Shown here piece after piece: positions 46,022 through 56,363 of a DNA stretch of 64,000 nucleotides. The translations under genes were made by a program, and so were the position numbers. The notes under the pieces are model-generated. The model ran no database searches. It was not told the DNA's origin and was given only the letters and a program-made list of their open reading frames with translations. Each line of letters starts with the position of its first letter. Positions within the stretch are counted from its first letter, which is position 1. Origin of the DNA: Irpex lacteus (Eukaryota; Basidiomycota; Agaricomycetes; Polyporales; Irpicaceae); NCBI GenBank assembly GCA_001986395.2, contig MQVO02000047.1:62001-126000 (forward strand), given 5' to 3'.

Positions 46022-46933
46022 TTTTTTTTTTTTTTTTTTTTTGGATCTAAATTTACGTCTATCGTGTACATAACACATGTAAGACACCAGTCTGTGAAAG
46101 TCCGTAACCATGACCGAATTCGCGGCTGACAGCACCCGCTACGTTAAGAACGTTTGATGGAGAGTAGGCTTCGTTCGCCAATGGGGCCCCAGCGTTGGTC
46201 AGACACCAGAACCACCCCCTCCTGCCAGAAGAAAGAAAGATGGTCAGAGCCCAGGCGTTGCTGCCCGGCTTCGTCGCCGCGGGCGGATGAGGTGGCTATG
46301 CCGTGTGTCCCCATGGATCTGGATCGTGATCCACCGCTACCGCACCCAAAGAAAGATCTCCGATTCCCTCCCTCTCCTGTGTTTGCACGTTGTCTTGCGT
46401 TCCCGAGGCCTCAGGTGATGAGGCAGTGTTAATGAACAGGTACGTACCACCTGTATTCTTCGCCCGCAGAGCACGTTTTCGCTGCCCCACGGGGGCGGCT
46501 TCCTGAACCGTAGAAGAAGAAGGTCCAGTAAGCCGCCGCACTCTTTCCAGCTCGGGATCAGGATCATCCCTTGCCGGAGGTGCCGGTCGTGAACTTGTCG
46601 AAGACGCCTGAGGAATCACTCGAGGAAGAAGAGGGATATACTCCTCCTCCTCGTCATCATCAGAGTCAAAGTTCAGCGCATCGCGCATGATGCGTCCCTC
46701 ATGATTTCGGGGACGCGCTCGAGGTTCCTCATCCCATCTATAGGGGGGAGGGTGGAATGTCAGATTACGGTCCAGGTTGTTGAACACCCAGTCCGCAAAC
46801 TGCGATCTGCACAGCTCCCGATTTTTCTTCGGTTGCTTCGGTTTCTTAGGCTTCTTCGCCGGAGGTAACCGTCTAGGGAATTGATCGGACTCAAGGGCAG
46901 CCTCAGGATCGATGACGTTCTTTTCGCACAGAA
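46022..46933 (-). mobile_element. Retroposed insertion with poly(A) tail (912 bp)
   Basis: The element is in minus orientation. Its 3' end is a pure run of 21 A (T on the plus strand, 46022-46042). Its 5' end abuts the right target duplication. An open frame runs from the 5' junction to a stop at 46298-46296, about 210 codons, with no start of its own. It reads LCEKNVIDPEAALESDQFPR, a basic KKPKKPKQPKKN block, FADWVFNNLDRNLTFHPPPY, an acidic DSDDDEEEEY block and RRLTGPSSST. About 250 bp of 3' untranslated sequence follow, then the tail. This structure is what target-primed reverse transcription leaves: 5' truncation, poly(A) and duplicated target. It is either a 5'-truncated LINE or a retrocopy of a host messenger. 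The encoded protein is not recognised, and no reverse transcriptase motif is present. Confidence 0.82.
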
Positions 46934-46948
46934 ACGGCCGAACAACTC
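46934..46948. repeat. Right target-site duplication of the retroposed insertion
   Basis: Second perfect 15-bp copy of ACGGCCGAACAACTC. In the reading frame of copy 1 it encodes part of RPNNS, and the frame continues directly into LAPTSTFATK. Confidence 0.9.
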
Positions 46949-48264
46949 CTTGGCCCCCACGAGTACCTTTGCGACTAAAATACTCACCAACGATCTTATC
47001 TTCGACCTTATATTTGGTTCGGTCTCTCCTGGTAACCTCTTACGCTTCCGACGGGCGTCCAAGCAAGCGAAGGCCGCGGTCGAGTCCTATTTCACTCGCG
47101 CGTTCAACATAAATAAGCATCTCTCCCAATTCTTTGAGCACCCGCAGGAGTTTCGATCGTTGCAGGCGCGAACTGCCACTCTCATCTCAGGATCCAACGC
47201 GCTTCAGTTCTTTAACCGTCTTGTCTACCCAGACTCGGACTTGGACTTGTACGCATACAACGTCCACGGTCTAGAGGTGGGACACTGGTTATTAGAGAGA
47301 GGTTATTTCTTTCAGCCGAACACGAAGCAGCACGAGTCGTTTGATGTCGCATACAAGCAGAGCAAGTTCAAGAATGATGCCCAGAATGCAGATATGGCAT
47401 ACAACCTCCGGGGCGTGACGGGTATCTTTACGTTTGTCAAGGAATCGCATAAGGACCCTTCCAAGGAGCTAAAGGTACAGATCGTGGCCGCAACCAATAC
47501 ACCCATGGAAGTTATCCTGTGCTTCCATTCCAGTAAGTCGTCATCGACAATGCTGTATAAATACTTACTCTTTTCAACGTTCCCAGCGGCCGTCCTCAAC
47601 GTCATAGCTTGGGACACTGCATACTCGATGTATCCTCACGCAACGTTCGAGGCCCGTGTTAGCCTCTCAATGCGCACGTTACTTCTTCCTGATCCTGGGG
47701 TAGAGAAGAAATACAGATCGCGTGGCTGGGAGCTCTATTATAGGCTGAGCCATCTGCAACACGATCGCGCATTTGAAGTTGCTCGTTGGATAGGAGATAG
47801 CCACAGCTGGGTCATCAAACTCGACCATGATGGTGTTGCTTTACCACCTCCTATCAGCAAGGCTTCTCTGCCTCTCTCTCGAGATCCGTGTTATGCCACA
47901 TCATGGACGATACAGCATGGCGATACCTTCAACCCTCCCTCTCCCTCTATATTTGTCCAAAAACATCCTTCGTTATTTTATGGGTTTGTCGTGCAGTACC
48001 CTTTATGGCCCTCTGTGGTGAAAGACATCAAGATTTCTTCGCTGAAGAGGTGGACTACATCGGGAGAGTAGTACGTGGCCAGACAGCTTTGTCAGCATCG
48101 AGCTCAGACATCGTCTCTATAGCTTCGACCAACAACTCTTGCAGTATTTCGAGAAGAACGTAGAAAAGAAGCGAGCTTGGCATACATGGCCCGGGCCGGA
48201 ATTGCCGGAATATAGCGACGAGGATAGCGAACTTGAAGATCCCTATGTGGGCCACGGTCTGTAA

Positions 48265-48694
48265 GACGGTCATGATGTTATGGAGTTGGGCGGGTTCTTC
48301 TAGGTACGACAGTCAATGCTTTCAACAACAGGATCGCAACTCAGCTGCTCCAAACTATAGCGATCGCTGCGTGCATTAGATTCGTACTATAAGGGTCTTT
48401 CTCGATATTCTTCCCCTACACAGATGATAAGATGATGCTTTCATTCTCACACGTACCGATGCAGCAGCAGCTATGGGAGCTCGACAAAGATCTCACTTGA
48501 TTTAGGAGCAGGTGTTCTAGCCGATTCTCGTCTGTTCCACGGGATCGTGATCTGGAGGGCTCTAGTAAAGCTGGTCCCTAGCCTGATTTTTGATAGCCGG
48601 GTTCGCAAAATTACAAAAGGTTAATCGCGACGTGCAACTTGTCTCTCATTCACCACCAGCCCAGTTTTGATTGACCCCTGCTCAGTACTCATTG
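48265..48694. other. Spacer between F-box/NTase copies 1 and 2
   Basis: This 430-bp spacer in the tandem array contains no open frame of note and no obvious TATA box. It is not similar by eye to the spacer between copies 2 and 3. Confidence 0.4.
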
Positions 48695-50053
48695 ATGACA
48701 AGTGCGTTTCAGTCACCCTCCCACACGTATAGCTCGATCTGATTATTTACTCAGAACCTCTCAAGCACGCTCTTGTAGCGGCATCGGGCTCCAAACCAAC
48801 CAGTGCCACGGCCAATACGTTCTTCACCAAGATACTGACCAATGATCTTCTGTTTGAGCTCATCTTCAGCTCAGCCTCTCCTGGCACTCTGCTACGTCTA
48901 AGTCGCACTTGCAAACGAGCCAGAGCTGCGGTGCAGTCTTACTTTCTCCGAGCCTTCAACATAAATAAGCACCTTTCGCGTTTCTTCAATAATCCTCTAG
49001 AGTTTCGCTCTCTCCAAGCACGCACAGCGACTCTCGTCTCCGGATCGAACGCGCTGCAGTTCTTCAATCGTCTCGCGTACTCGGATTCTGACCTGGACCT
49101 GTACACATACCGTATTCATGGGCTAGAAGTCGGCAACTGGCTCTTGCAAAACGGCTACACGTTCCAGCCACAGAATAGACAACAAGCCCAATTCGACGTC
49201 GCTTATTGGGCTACTAATTCCACAAACGGCACTGGGAGTTTGGGGGATAAGTATGACCTGAAAGGAGTAGCAGGTGTTTTCACGTTTGTCAAGACCTCGC
49301 CAGTTATCCCCTCTAAGACGCTGCAGGTACAAGTCGTGGTCGCTACAAACACGCCCATGGAAGTGATCCTCAACTTCCACTCCAGTAAGTCTTCTATACT
49401 CGCTATCCTCTTCTTCAGCTGGCTCAAAGTCCATGTACATAGCGTTGGTTCTTAACGTCATCGCATGGGATCGCGCGTACTCGCTTTACCCTCGTGCCAC
49501 CTTCGAAGATCATCGTGCCCTCTACATGCGTTCCATACTCTCTCCCAGCGGCGGAGTCATACAAAAGTATCAGGCGCGTGGCTGGAAGTTCTGTTTCAGC
49601 CTAAGCCAGCTTCAGCAGGACAAGGCATTCAACGTCGCTCGATGGATTGGGGACGGTCATAGCTGGGTCATTAAGTTAGACACCGAAGGCGTAACCTTAC
49701 CTCCTCCAGTCAACCCCTCGTCGACGCCACTCACAAAGGATCCATGCTGTATCACATCGTGGGTGATCGACCGCAAGCTATCCGCCAATGCCCACAGGCC
49801 TCAGATATATGTTCAGAGGCACCCCGCCTTATTCTACGCATACGTATCGATGCCTCGGCCGTGGATCGTGTTGTCGAAGGAGGTAGAAAGAGCCAGGGAG
49901 AAGATAGGGCTTAGCCCAGGCGAGAAGTAGTACGTATCGTCTTTCACTTCTCTTCCTTTCATATGCCGCATACTCACGTTGCTCCCAAACAGCTTGGATC
50001 AAGAAATGATGGGGATATGTGAGCTGAAGAATATTGAGATGTCGAGTGGCTAA
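48695..50053 (+). CDS. F-box / nucleotidyltransferase-like protein, copy 2
   Basis: Four exons, 48695-48701, 48755-49384, 49443-49929 and 49993-50053, total 1,185 nt and 394 residues, phases 1, 1 and 2. Exon 1 has only ATG ACA A. An F-box-like segment (FFTKILTNDLLFELIFSSAS, then LLRLSRTCKRARAAV) is followed by SLQARTATLVSGSNALQFFN and SDSDLDLYTY. These have the order of the minimal nucleotidyltransferase motif, G-S then D-x-D. Next come FTFVKTSP, LQVQVVVATNTPMEVILNFH, NVIAWDRAYSLYPRATFED and VARWIGDGHSWVIKLDTEGV. The C-terminal exon is shorter than in the other copies and lacks their acidic tail. The catalytic-type acids are present, so this copy could be active. The assignment is motif-based and the substrate is unknown. 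Confidence 0.78.
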
Positions 50054-50446
50054 GCAAGGCATTGACACAACTGGAGAATCTCTTCACATTCGCTGGTCAC
50101 CCTTCTACCCAGGTCCGAGTTGGTATGTCCCCTGTGACTTATTCATCCAATCGAGCCGGTGGTGCATGTAACAATCTCCTACTACTATTTAATGAATCAT
50201 GCAAATGCATAGAGGGGGGCGAAAATAATTCTATTAGAGCATACGTTGTAGCTAGTAGCTTTTGGCTCACATTCTATGCTTGGATAGTAATACCGGAAAA
50301 CAGCATGGGACCGTGACCACTCAGGCCGACCAGTACTAACGATCACCTTACCCTCAGGCGCCGTCAAAGCCGGATAGGGACCAAATAGGGGTTCACATTA
50401 CTCTTCAGCCTCCACCTAGTACTGGTCTCTTCCCTCTACGGTGAAC
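50054..50446. other. Spacer between F-box/NTase copies 2 and 3
   Basis: This 393-bp spacer has an AT-rich middle with GGGG runs. An open frame 50062-50316 (+) has no motif. No TATA box or repeat was recognised. Confidence 0.4.
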
Positions 50447-51920
50447 ATGCCCTCAAGTGAGTCGTCTGCGATCCGTTGCATTCATTTTTTCATCGCTCTG
50501 TCTTCCTCACCTTAGAACGCCAGAAAACGACTGCGACTCGTGCGCGAACCACTCGTCGCAAAACTACCAGCACTACCTCTCAGCTCCCTCTTAGCACATT
50601 TTCAACAAGGATACTAACAAACGATCTCGTGTTGAAGTTCATATGCAATTCTTTGTCGCCTGTCTCCCTCGTACGGCTTGGGCGTACATGCAAGCAGGCC
50701 AAAGCTTCGGTAGATTCTTACATCTCCCTTGCTTTCAACATCAACAATTACCTCGCACGATTCTTTGGACAATCGCTGGTGCGAGAATTTCGGTCCCTCC
50801 AGGCTCGAACCGCCACCCTCGTGGCTGGCACAAGCGCATTGGAGTTCTTCGCTCGCTCTGTATACCAGAAATGCAACCTCGAGTTGTTCGCATATAGTGC
50901 ACACGGACTGGAGGTTACACATTGGTTGCAACAACATGGCTTTACATTTAAGCCAAATGCTGTGGCAGATCAGACTGCAGAGCTCGACGTTGCTTATGCG
51001 CGTTCTGTCAAAAACCCAATGGCGCAACATACCGCCGGACTGGCAGGAATTTTCCTGTTCGTCAAAGCTTTGCCAACAGACCCTTCGAAGGAGCTTCAGA
51101 TCCAAGTCACCGTCGCTGTCAATGCGCCAATGGAGGTCATTCTGAAATCGTATAGCAGTGAGTGGCCAGTTGAACACAGAACACAGCGGACGGTCATACC
51201 AACAAATATCTACTAGCTATCACTCTCAACGTTATAACTTGGGATACCGCATACGCATTGTATCCTCGGACTACCTTAGAAGACAAACATGCACTGTTCC
51301 TCGACTCAATCGTCGCCCGTGATGGAGATGTCACCGAATGGAAGCCTAGAGGTTGGACGTTCCACCAGTACCTCAGCTCTGTCCAATACGACAGTGCGTT
51401 CGAAGTTGCCCGTTGGATTGGTGACAGCCAAAGTTGGGTCTTGGAGCTCCCTACTAAGGGCGTTGATCCACCTTCTGCCGTGAACTCTTCCTCTCAAGCA
51501 CTCACAAAGGACCCTAGTTACATCACTTCGTGGACGATTGAACACAACGAAGGCTCTGGATTTCCAACAGTTTGGACACGGGTCCTCGAGCATCCTGCGT
51601 TGTTCTACCGTTACATGGCAACGTATCCTTTGTGGGAGGCCGTCACAGAGCTCGCCAATGAGACCCAGGGAGATGCGAAGTTTGAAAGGGGTACTACTTA
51701 GTGAGTATCAACTCTACGGTTTCTGCTCCTCTCATTGATTGAGCTCCATTGTAGTATGGATCAGAAGATTGTGGAATTTTGTGAGAAGGAGGTCGAAGAG
51801 AAAAGAAGCTGGATCAAGTGGCCCGAGCCTGAGCCTCTCGAAGGCAGCGAGAAAGAGTCCGATGACGGCTATGAAGACTACGACATTGACGATCTCGTCG
51901 AGTTTTACAATGGTTGGTGA
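50447..51920 (+). CDS. F-box / nucleotidyltransferase-like protein, copy 3, with degenerate D-x-D
   Basis: Four exons, 50447-50456, 50516-51157, 51217-51700 and 51755-51920, total 1,302 nt and 433 residues, with the same phases as the other copies. Exon 1 is ATG CCC TCA A. The N-terminus is longer and Thr/Arg-rich. F-box-like: FSTRILTNDLVLKFICNSLS, then LVRLGRTCKQAKASV. The nucleotidyltransferase motif is altered: VAGTSALEFFA and CNLELFAY replace GS...DLDLY, so G-S becomes G-T and D-x-D becomes N-x-E (about 50875-50883). The rest is conserved (VEVILKSYST, NVITWDTAYALYPRTTLED, FEVARWIGDSQSWVLELPT, DPSYITSWTIEHN). The C-terminal exon is strongly acidic. The frame is intact, so it is either a pseudo-enzyme or a gene under relaxed selection. 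Confidence 0.8.
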
Positions 51921-52037
51921 TATTGCGTAGTCATTGCTCTCGTCAATTGTGTCCAATTAGAGTACACCGCATCTAATGCCAATATAATGCCACAAAAAGG
52001 GAGCGACATGTATACGGAAGATCGCAAATAAATGCTC
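51921..52037. other. Short convergent spacer
   Basis: 117 bp between the stops of F-box/NTase copy 3 and the carnitine acetyltransferase gene. No further feature. Confidence 0.4.
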
Positions 52038-54521
52038 TCACAACTTCGCTTTACCAGCCTCCGAGTCCTTCTTCGCCGCCTCAGCTTTCGCCGCCCTCTC
52101 CATCATCTCTTTCGTCTCCGTTGCTGCCTCAGCAAGATAGTGCTTGAGCTCCTTGGTGCGGTTCTTCACGCTCGTGATCGTCCAGCGAATGTAGTTATCC
52201 GCAATAGTGTACGAAAGACCGTAACCATCGGGCACGACTATAAACATGATTAGCTTCAATGTATTTTCGTTCCATTCGTCTTGAACGCACCTTCGCCATA
52301 ACCCCAGCCGTCGAGGTAGGGAGACGACAAGTTCGAAGTGGACAGCTCCCAGTGGCTCGTACGTGAGAACGCCGGGTCGGTATAGATCTCGGGCAAGGGC
52401 TCTCCCTCCTTGAGCACCTTCTTCAGGCCAAACAGATGACGGTCGACACCCTGGCCGTCTGCCGCCCAGGCGGCATATTGCAAGTGACGCGTTACAGCCT
52501 GGCGGAAGAGTTTCGCCCTCGTCTCGTCCTGTTAACGACAATTTAGCTCGACCAACACTAACGGTATAGTCTCGACACCGCTTACAGAAACTTCGGGATC
52601 CAACATACTCTCCGCCCACTTCTTACTCTCGTTGCTTGCACTGCGGATGACCTCCGTCCTGCCAACCTTATACTTCCTCGTCTGCGCGCTCTCATAGCAC
52701 ACACCAGGCCTGCCAAACATCTTATGGAACGCCAGCTGCTTCACGAGCTGCGCCCACGCATCCGGCGACGTCTTGAACTTCTTGATGTACTCCTTTCCGT
52801 ATCCCTCGTACTGGAGGACCTCCAAGTCGTGCTTTCCGACCAGTTCCTCGAAAGAGGCTTCAGCCTGCTTGATGTTCGCTTTGGTCTTGTCGTCCAGGAC
52901 GAAAGTGAGTTCAGTCGGGGCTGGCAAGGAAGATGCGGTCGAGGCGTCGCGTGCGGGGCCAAGATCAACTTTGTTGTGAGCGAGGGCGCCGAGGACGAAC
53001 TCGGTCATGCGGAGAGTGGGGGTACCGTCCATACATGAATGTTCGCCGAGGAAACCGCTCTTGCCGTTCTCAAACACGATGACTGCGCGAAACATTAGTA
53101 TCAAGTTAGAGAAAGTCGAGTGCATAGAAATCGCTGACGTTGGTGCTTGTCATAGAAACGGTTCTTGCCATCGCCGACCCACGACGCCCAGCTTGCGTCT
53201 TCCCGAGTAACAGGCTTCGTGTCATCGAGAGCTACGACGATCAATGCGGATTCAATCTCCTTGAGCGATGCCTCGTTGGCAGGAGAAGCAGCGATCAAGT
53301 CCTTGCGAGCCTGAAGAATTCTCAATAATCAGCTGGGTCTACATCGAATAAAGCCCTACTCACATCTGCCCAGACGTCCCTGTTCTCACTCGTAAGCGTA
53401 CCAACGGGTATAGCCTTCTCCTCCCCCGCCAACTGCAGTATTCTTTCGACTTGAACTTCAAGCTCGGCAGCAGTCAGCTCACGGCCTTCGGGCGTTGCAA
53501 GAGACACCTTGAAGAACTTGTTCTTGCGGACAAATACTACATGGTTGTGTTCTGTGGCGGAGAACTTGTGGGCGGTGTCGGAGGGCTTAACGGGGTATCG
53601 GGATGAGTGGAAGCTGTGATATGTTTGTTTTGTTTAACTTGTTTTATACAAAAAATTGATCATACGTACAGCCATTTGAAAGACTCCATTGACAAAGGAG
53701 CTCCTCGGATTTCGTCTGGTTCGAGCTGGTTACTGCACAACGTCAATATTGCTGCTCACCCAAAGACATTAAGATGCACTTACTTCTCTACCAATGCTCT
53801 AAATGGCAACAACGCCTTCACTAGCTGCGCCGCGCGCTTTGCCTGCCCCGGCTTCTTCACATCATCCTTGTGGACGTAGAAGTAGCTGACGTTAACCACG
53901 ACAGAGTCACGGTAGGCCATGTACGCAACATCATTCCACCAATCTGCCAGCCAGCTCTTGATCCCTGGTTGTGCGGCACGTTCTTGCAGTCGTTCCTGGA
54001 GCTGCTTAGATAGCGGCGACTCTAGAAACTTCGTTACTGCAGCTTGAGTATTTGAGAACTCGGCCGGGGTGAGGTGAGGTTGTACGGTTTCGAGGTACTT
54101 GGCGAGCGTCGACTGGAGGGGAGGTACGGGTAGTTGTGGTAGAGAGGCTTCGAACCGAAGCATAGGTCCGACGGAGTTATCGACGGCATACCCTGGTGGC
54201 AAGTCGTTCTTGCGCGGTGCAGAGGTCTTCAATGACCGTGACTTAGACATCGTAGCGGAGACTGTTTTAGCCTGTGGAGAAAGTAGTCAATACAAGTTTA
54301 CAGCCACGAGTCCTATTGAGTGGTCGCTCTACGCAGAGCCGGCTCTGGCCGCGGCATAGCATCTTTCCCCACGGGGCTCCGCACCACCCAGCCGGTAACC
54401 CTATCTCCCACTTCTCGCCACATTCGCATAGAAGAACCGAGGAGATACTCACAGAAACTTTGGCCAATGAAGGAGAAGAGCCAGCAACTCTAGCAGAAGC
54501 CTTGGCGGACAACCTCAACAT
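52038..54521 (-). CDS. CAT2: Carnitine O-acetyltransferase, mitochondrial/peroxisomal
   Basis: This enzyme transfers acetyl groups between CoA and carnitine, moving acetyl units between peroxisome and mitochondrion. Exon 1 (54521-54453) encodes MLRLSAKASARVAGSSPSLA, an Arg/Ser/Ala-rich mitochondrial presequence. A 181-nt intron joins it in frame to exon 2 (from 54271), which has a second in-frame ATG (MSKSRSLKTSAPRKND, 54250). The C-terminus is GKAKL, a PTS1-like tripeptide AKL. Core motifs: LPVPPLQSTLAKYLETVQP, SVVVNVSYFYV, GKSGFLGEHSCMDGTPTLRM (the active-site His region), RPGVCYESAQTRKYKVGRTE, the DRHLFGLK block, DPAFSRTSHWELSTSN and VVPDGYGLSYTI. This layout, alternative start plus PTS1, is the known yeast CAT2 arrangement. 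Several introns lie in the central part. Confidence 0.93.
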
Positions 54522-55177
54522 AACCGGGCGGGTAGTGTTCTTGAGGCAAAGTGAAGGGGCTGGAGGACTAGCTGCACGCAGTGGTCTTCCGGCTCCTATA
54601 TATACGATCGCTGGGCAAGGTAGGTTCCGTATAAAGGGGAGTTAGAGAGGGTGCTCAGGTGAGGTGGCTGCAATCAAATTCGAGCTGTGAATTTGAATGC
54701 GCCAGTCAATATCGAGGCTAGTTTGGTGGCGCTGTGGTCAAATGACCATCGCAGCGTTTGTGGGGTACTCGACACTCACCTTGGCTGCCCTGAACGATGC
54801 GGGGAAAAAGATGGTAGGCTTTGCGGGTCTGCGGCGAATGCGATGTCTGCGAGGTCGCGTTAAGTACGCCCTCGGACGGTCCAACCGGCCTCTGCTGGAT
54901 GCCATGTGATTTGAGCGGTGATCTGGTTTGAAGTAAGCAGCAAGTCGTTGGGGACGTCGGTGACCACGAAGAGGTAAACGGAGTGCAGACATGGCTGGAT
55001 GTCGTTGTATAACCCTGAAATGAAGTGCGGCTGCTATGAATTGAGTGGTCGACATCGGCGTGCGAACCAGATCGCGTCTGCGTGTGAAGGCGACCTCTGC
55101 ATCTCTCGAAATCTCAGGCTATTCAACTTTATCACCGACCACCACATCCACCGCGGCCGAAAACAAGTGCATTCGAA
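54522..55177. other. Divergent intergenic between CAT2 and the phosducin-like gene
   Basis: This 656-bp stretch holds the promoters of both genes. TATATATACG at about 54597-54606 lies about 80 bp before the CAT2 start on the minus strand. Open frames at 54697-55055 have no motif. The plus-strand frame 54999-55466 is the phosducin gene read in the wrong phase. Confidence 0.4.
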
Positions 55178-56363
55178 ATGGTGTGTAGCAGCACGTAATC
55201 ACACGTCTGTCGCCAAAGTTGACCACCCCAGGACGGCAACATCGAAGAACTCGTCCTCTCAGGCAAACTCTTCAACCCGCCCTCCCGCTCGTCTTCTCCA
55301 GTTCGCTCGAGATCGCCATCGCCAGTACCAGCGCAGTGGCCCAACGATGACAGCGACTTTGATTACGACTCAGATGCCGAGCGCAGACGTGCATTCGAGG
55401 AGAAACTCTCTGCCCAGCAGCGGGAATCAGAGTCCATTGGTATGGGCCCTGGGCGCACTGGAGTAAAGGGTGTGATACGAGATCGCAACGAGGCAGCTTC
55501 TGCAGCTCGTGCCAAAAGGTCGCAAGAAATAAATGCGCTTAATAAGGCGATGGAGAAGGCTAGTTTGGGTGGGAAGACATGGGCAGAGGAGGAACGGGAG
55601 AAGCAACTAGCTGACGAAGCGGCCGAAGGAGGATCCTCGAAACGAGTGCCCTTGAGTAAGGGCAGATTCGGCCACCTGAGAGAAGTTGGTGAACGAGGTT
55701 ATGTGGAAGCCGTTGAGTCCGAAGAGAGAAGTGTCTGGGTGGTCGTGCATATCTATGATCCCGTATGTTCTTTCACTACTCCCTCGCATTTGTACATATA
55801 GCTCACTGGCTTTTAGTCGCTGGACAGATGTGCATCTCTGGATGAGACTCTGAGCAGGCTTGCTCGTCTATATCCCCATGTCAAATTCCTGCGCGCACGA
55901 GCAGGTGCAATAGGCTTCGCGTCCACGAAGAACAAATCCAATGGATCATCATCTCTCCTCAGCCCACCGTTCTCGTTACGTCGGACACCATCGCGCAAGA
56001 TTCTCGTTCCTGGAGGTTACCCGAAGGATTCAGACGAAGAAGACTCAGATGAAGACAATAGCGAGCACGAGAGCGATGATGGTTGGGGAGACGATGCAGT
56101 TGACACGGATGTGTTGCCCACTCTGTTGGTATACAGGGCCGGTGAACTGGTACACTCATGGGTGAGAGTTGACTGGGAGGCAACTATGGGCATAGAAGAG
56201 TACCTGCGAAAGTGAGTACCCTTTGCAATATTCTTATATCTCGTCGTCTTACAGGTTGAGCAGACACCATATATTATCGGGCGGAAGGTCGAGTAGCAAC
56301 CTTGGGTTCCCCGACGATGATGACGACGATCTCATCTTCACGGGCAGTGATGAAGATTTCTGA
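55178..56363 (+). CDS. Phosducin-like protein
   Basis: This is a thioredoxin-fold co-chaperone that helps CCT fold G-protein beta subunits or related clients. The proposed ATG at 55178-55180 is followed immediately by a GTGTGT donor, so exon 1 codes only the start codon. Exons 2-4 are 55232-55762, 55817-56211 and 56255-56363. They give 345 residues with phases 0, 0 and 2. The N-terminus, after the Met, is DGNIEELVLSGKLFNPPSR, then acidic SDFDYDSDAERR. Conserved elements: RAKRSQEINALNKAMEKASL, RFGHLREVGERGYVEAV, VVVHIYDPSLDRCASLDETL, then VKFLRARAGAIGF, and LPTLLVYRAGELVHSWVR. A long Ser/acidic insertion (about 40 residues) sits before LPTLLVY. The start is the least certain part, since a one-codon exon is unusual. 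Confidence 0.82.

Larger units (their letters stand above)
45909..48264 (+). pseudogene. F-box / nucleotidyltransferase-like gene, copy 1, disrupted by a retroposed insertion
   Basis: This is the first of four related genes. Exon 1 is 45909-45915 (ATG CCA A). Exon 2 begins at 45970 but is cut at 46021 by a 912-bp insertion (46022-46933). It resumes at 46949 and runs to 47532. Exon 3 is 47587-48070 and exon 4 is 48123-48264. With the insertion and one target-duplication copy excluded, the exons sum to 1,269 nt and read through without a break. As it stands, translation from the ATG runs into poly-Phe from the T-run and soon stops. Domain content: an F-box-like start (FATKILTNDLIFDLIF, PGNLLRFRRASKQAK) and a nucleotidyltransferase-like motif (ISGSNALQFF then PDSDLDLYAY). 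A conserved core with VEVARWIGD-type sequence and PPISKASLPLSRDPC follows, with an acidic tail. Everything downstream of the insertion is intact, so the disruption is recent. Confidence 0.75.

Noticed and set aside
46022..46042. T-run as a sequencing artefact or simple homopolymer
   Set aside because: It stands exactly at the boundary of a target-site duplication and in the orientation of the inserted open frame, so it is the poly(A) tail.
46881..48071. A 396-codon plus-strand frame starting at 46881
   Set aside because: It starts at a TTG inside the retroposed insertion and reads through an intron (47533-47586). The real coding parts belong to F-box/NTase copy 1, whose own ATG is at 45909.
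49123..49461. Minus-strand frames opposite F-box/NTase copies 2 and 3
   Set aside because: Shadows of the coding strand. The plus-strand exons have consistent phases across four paralogues.
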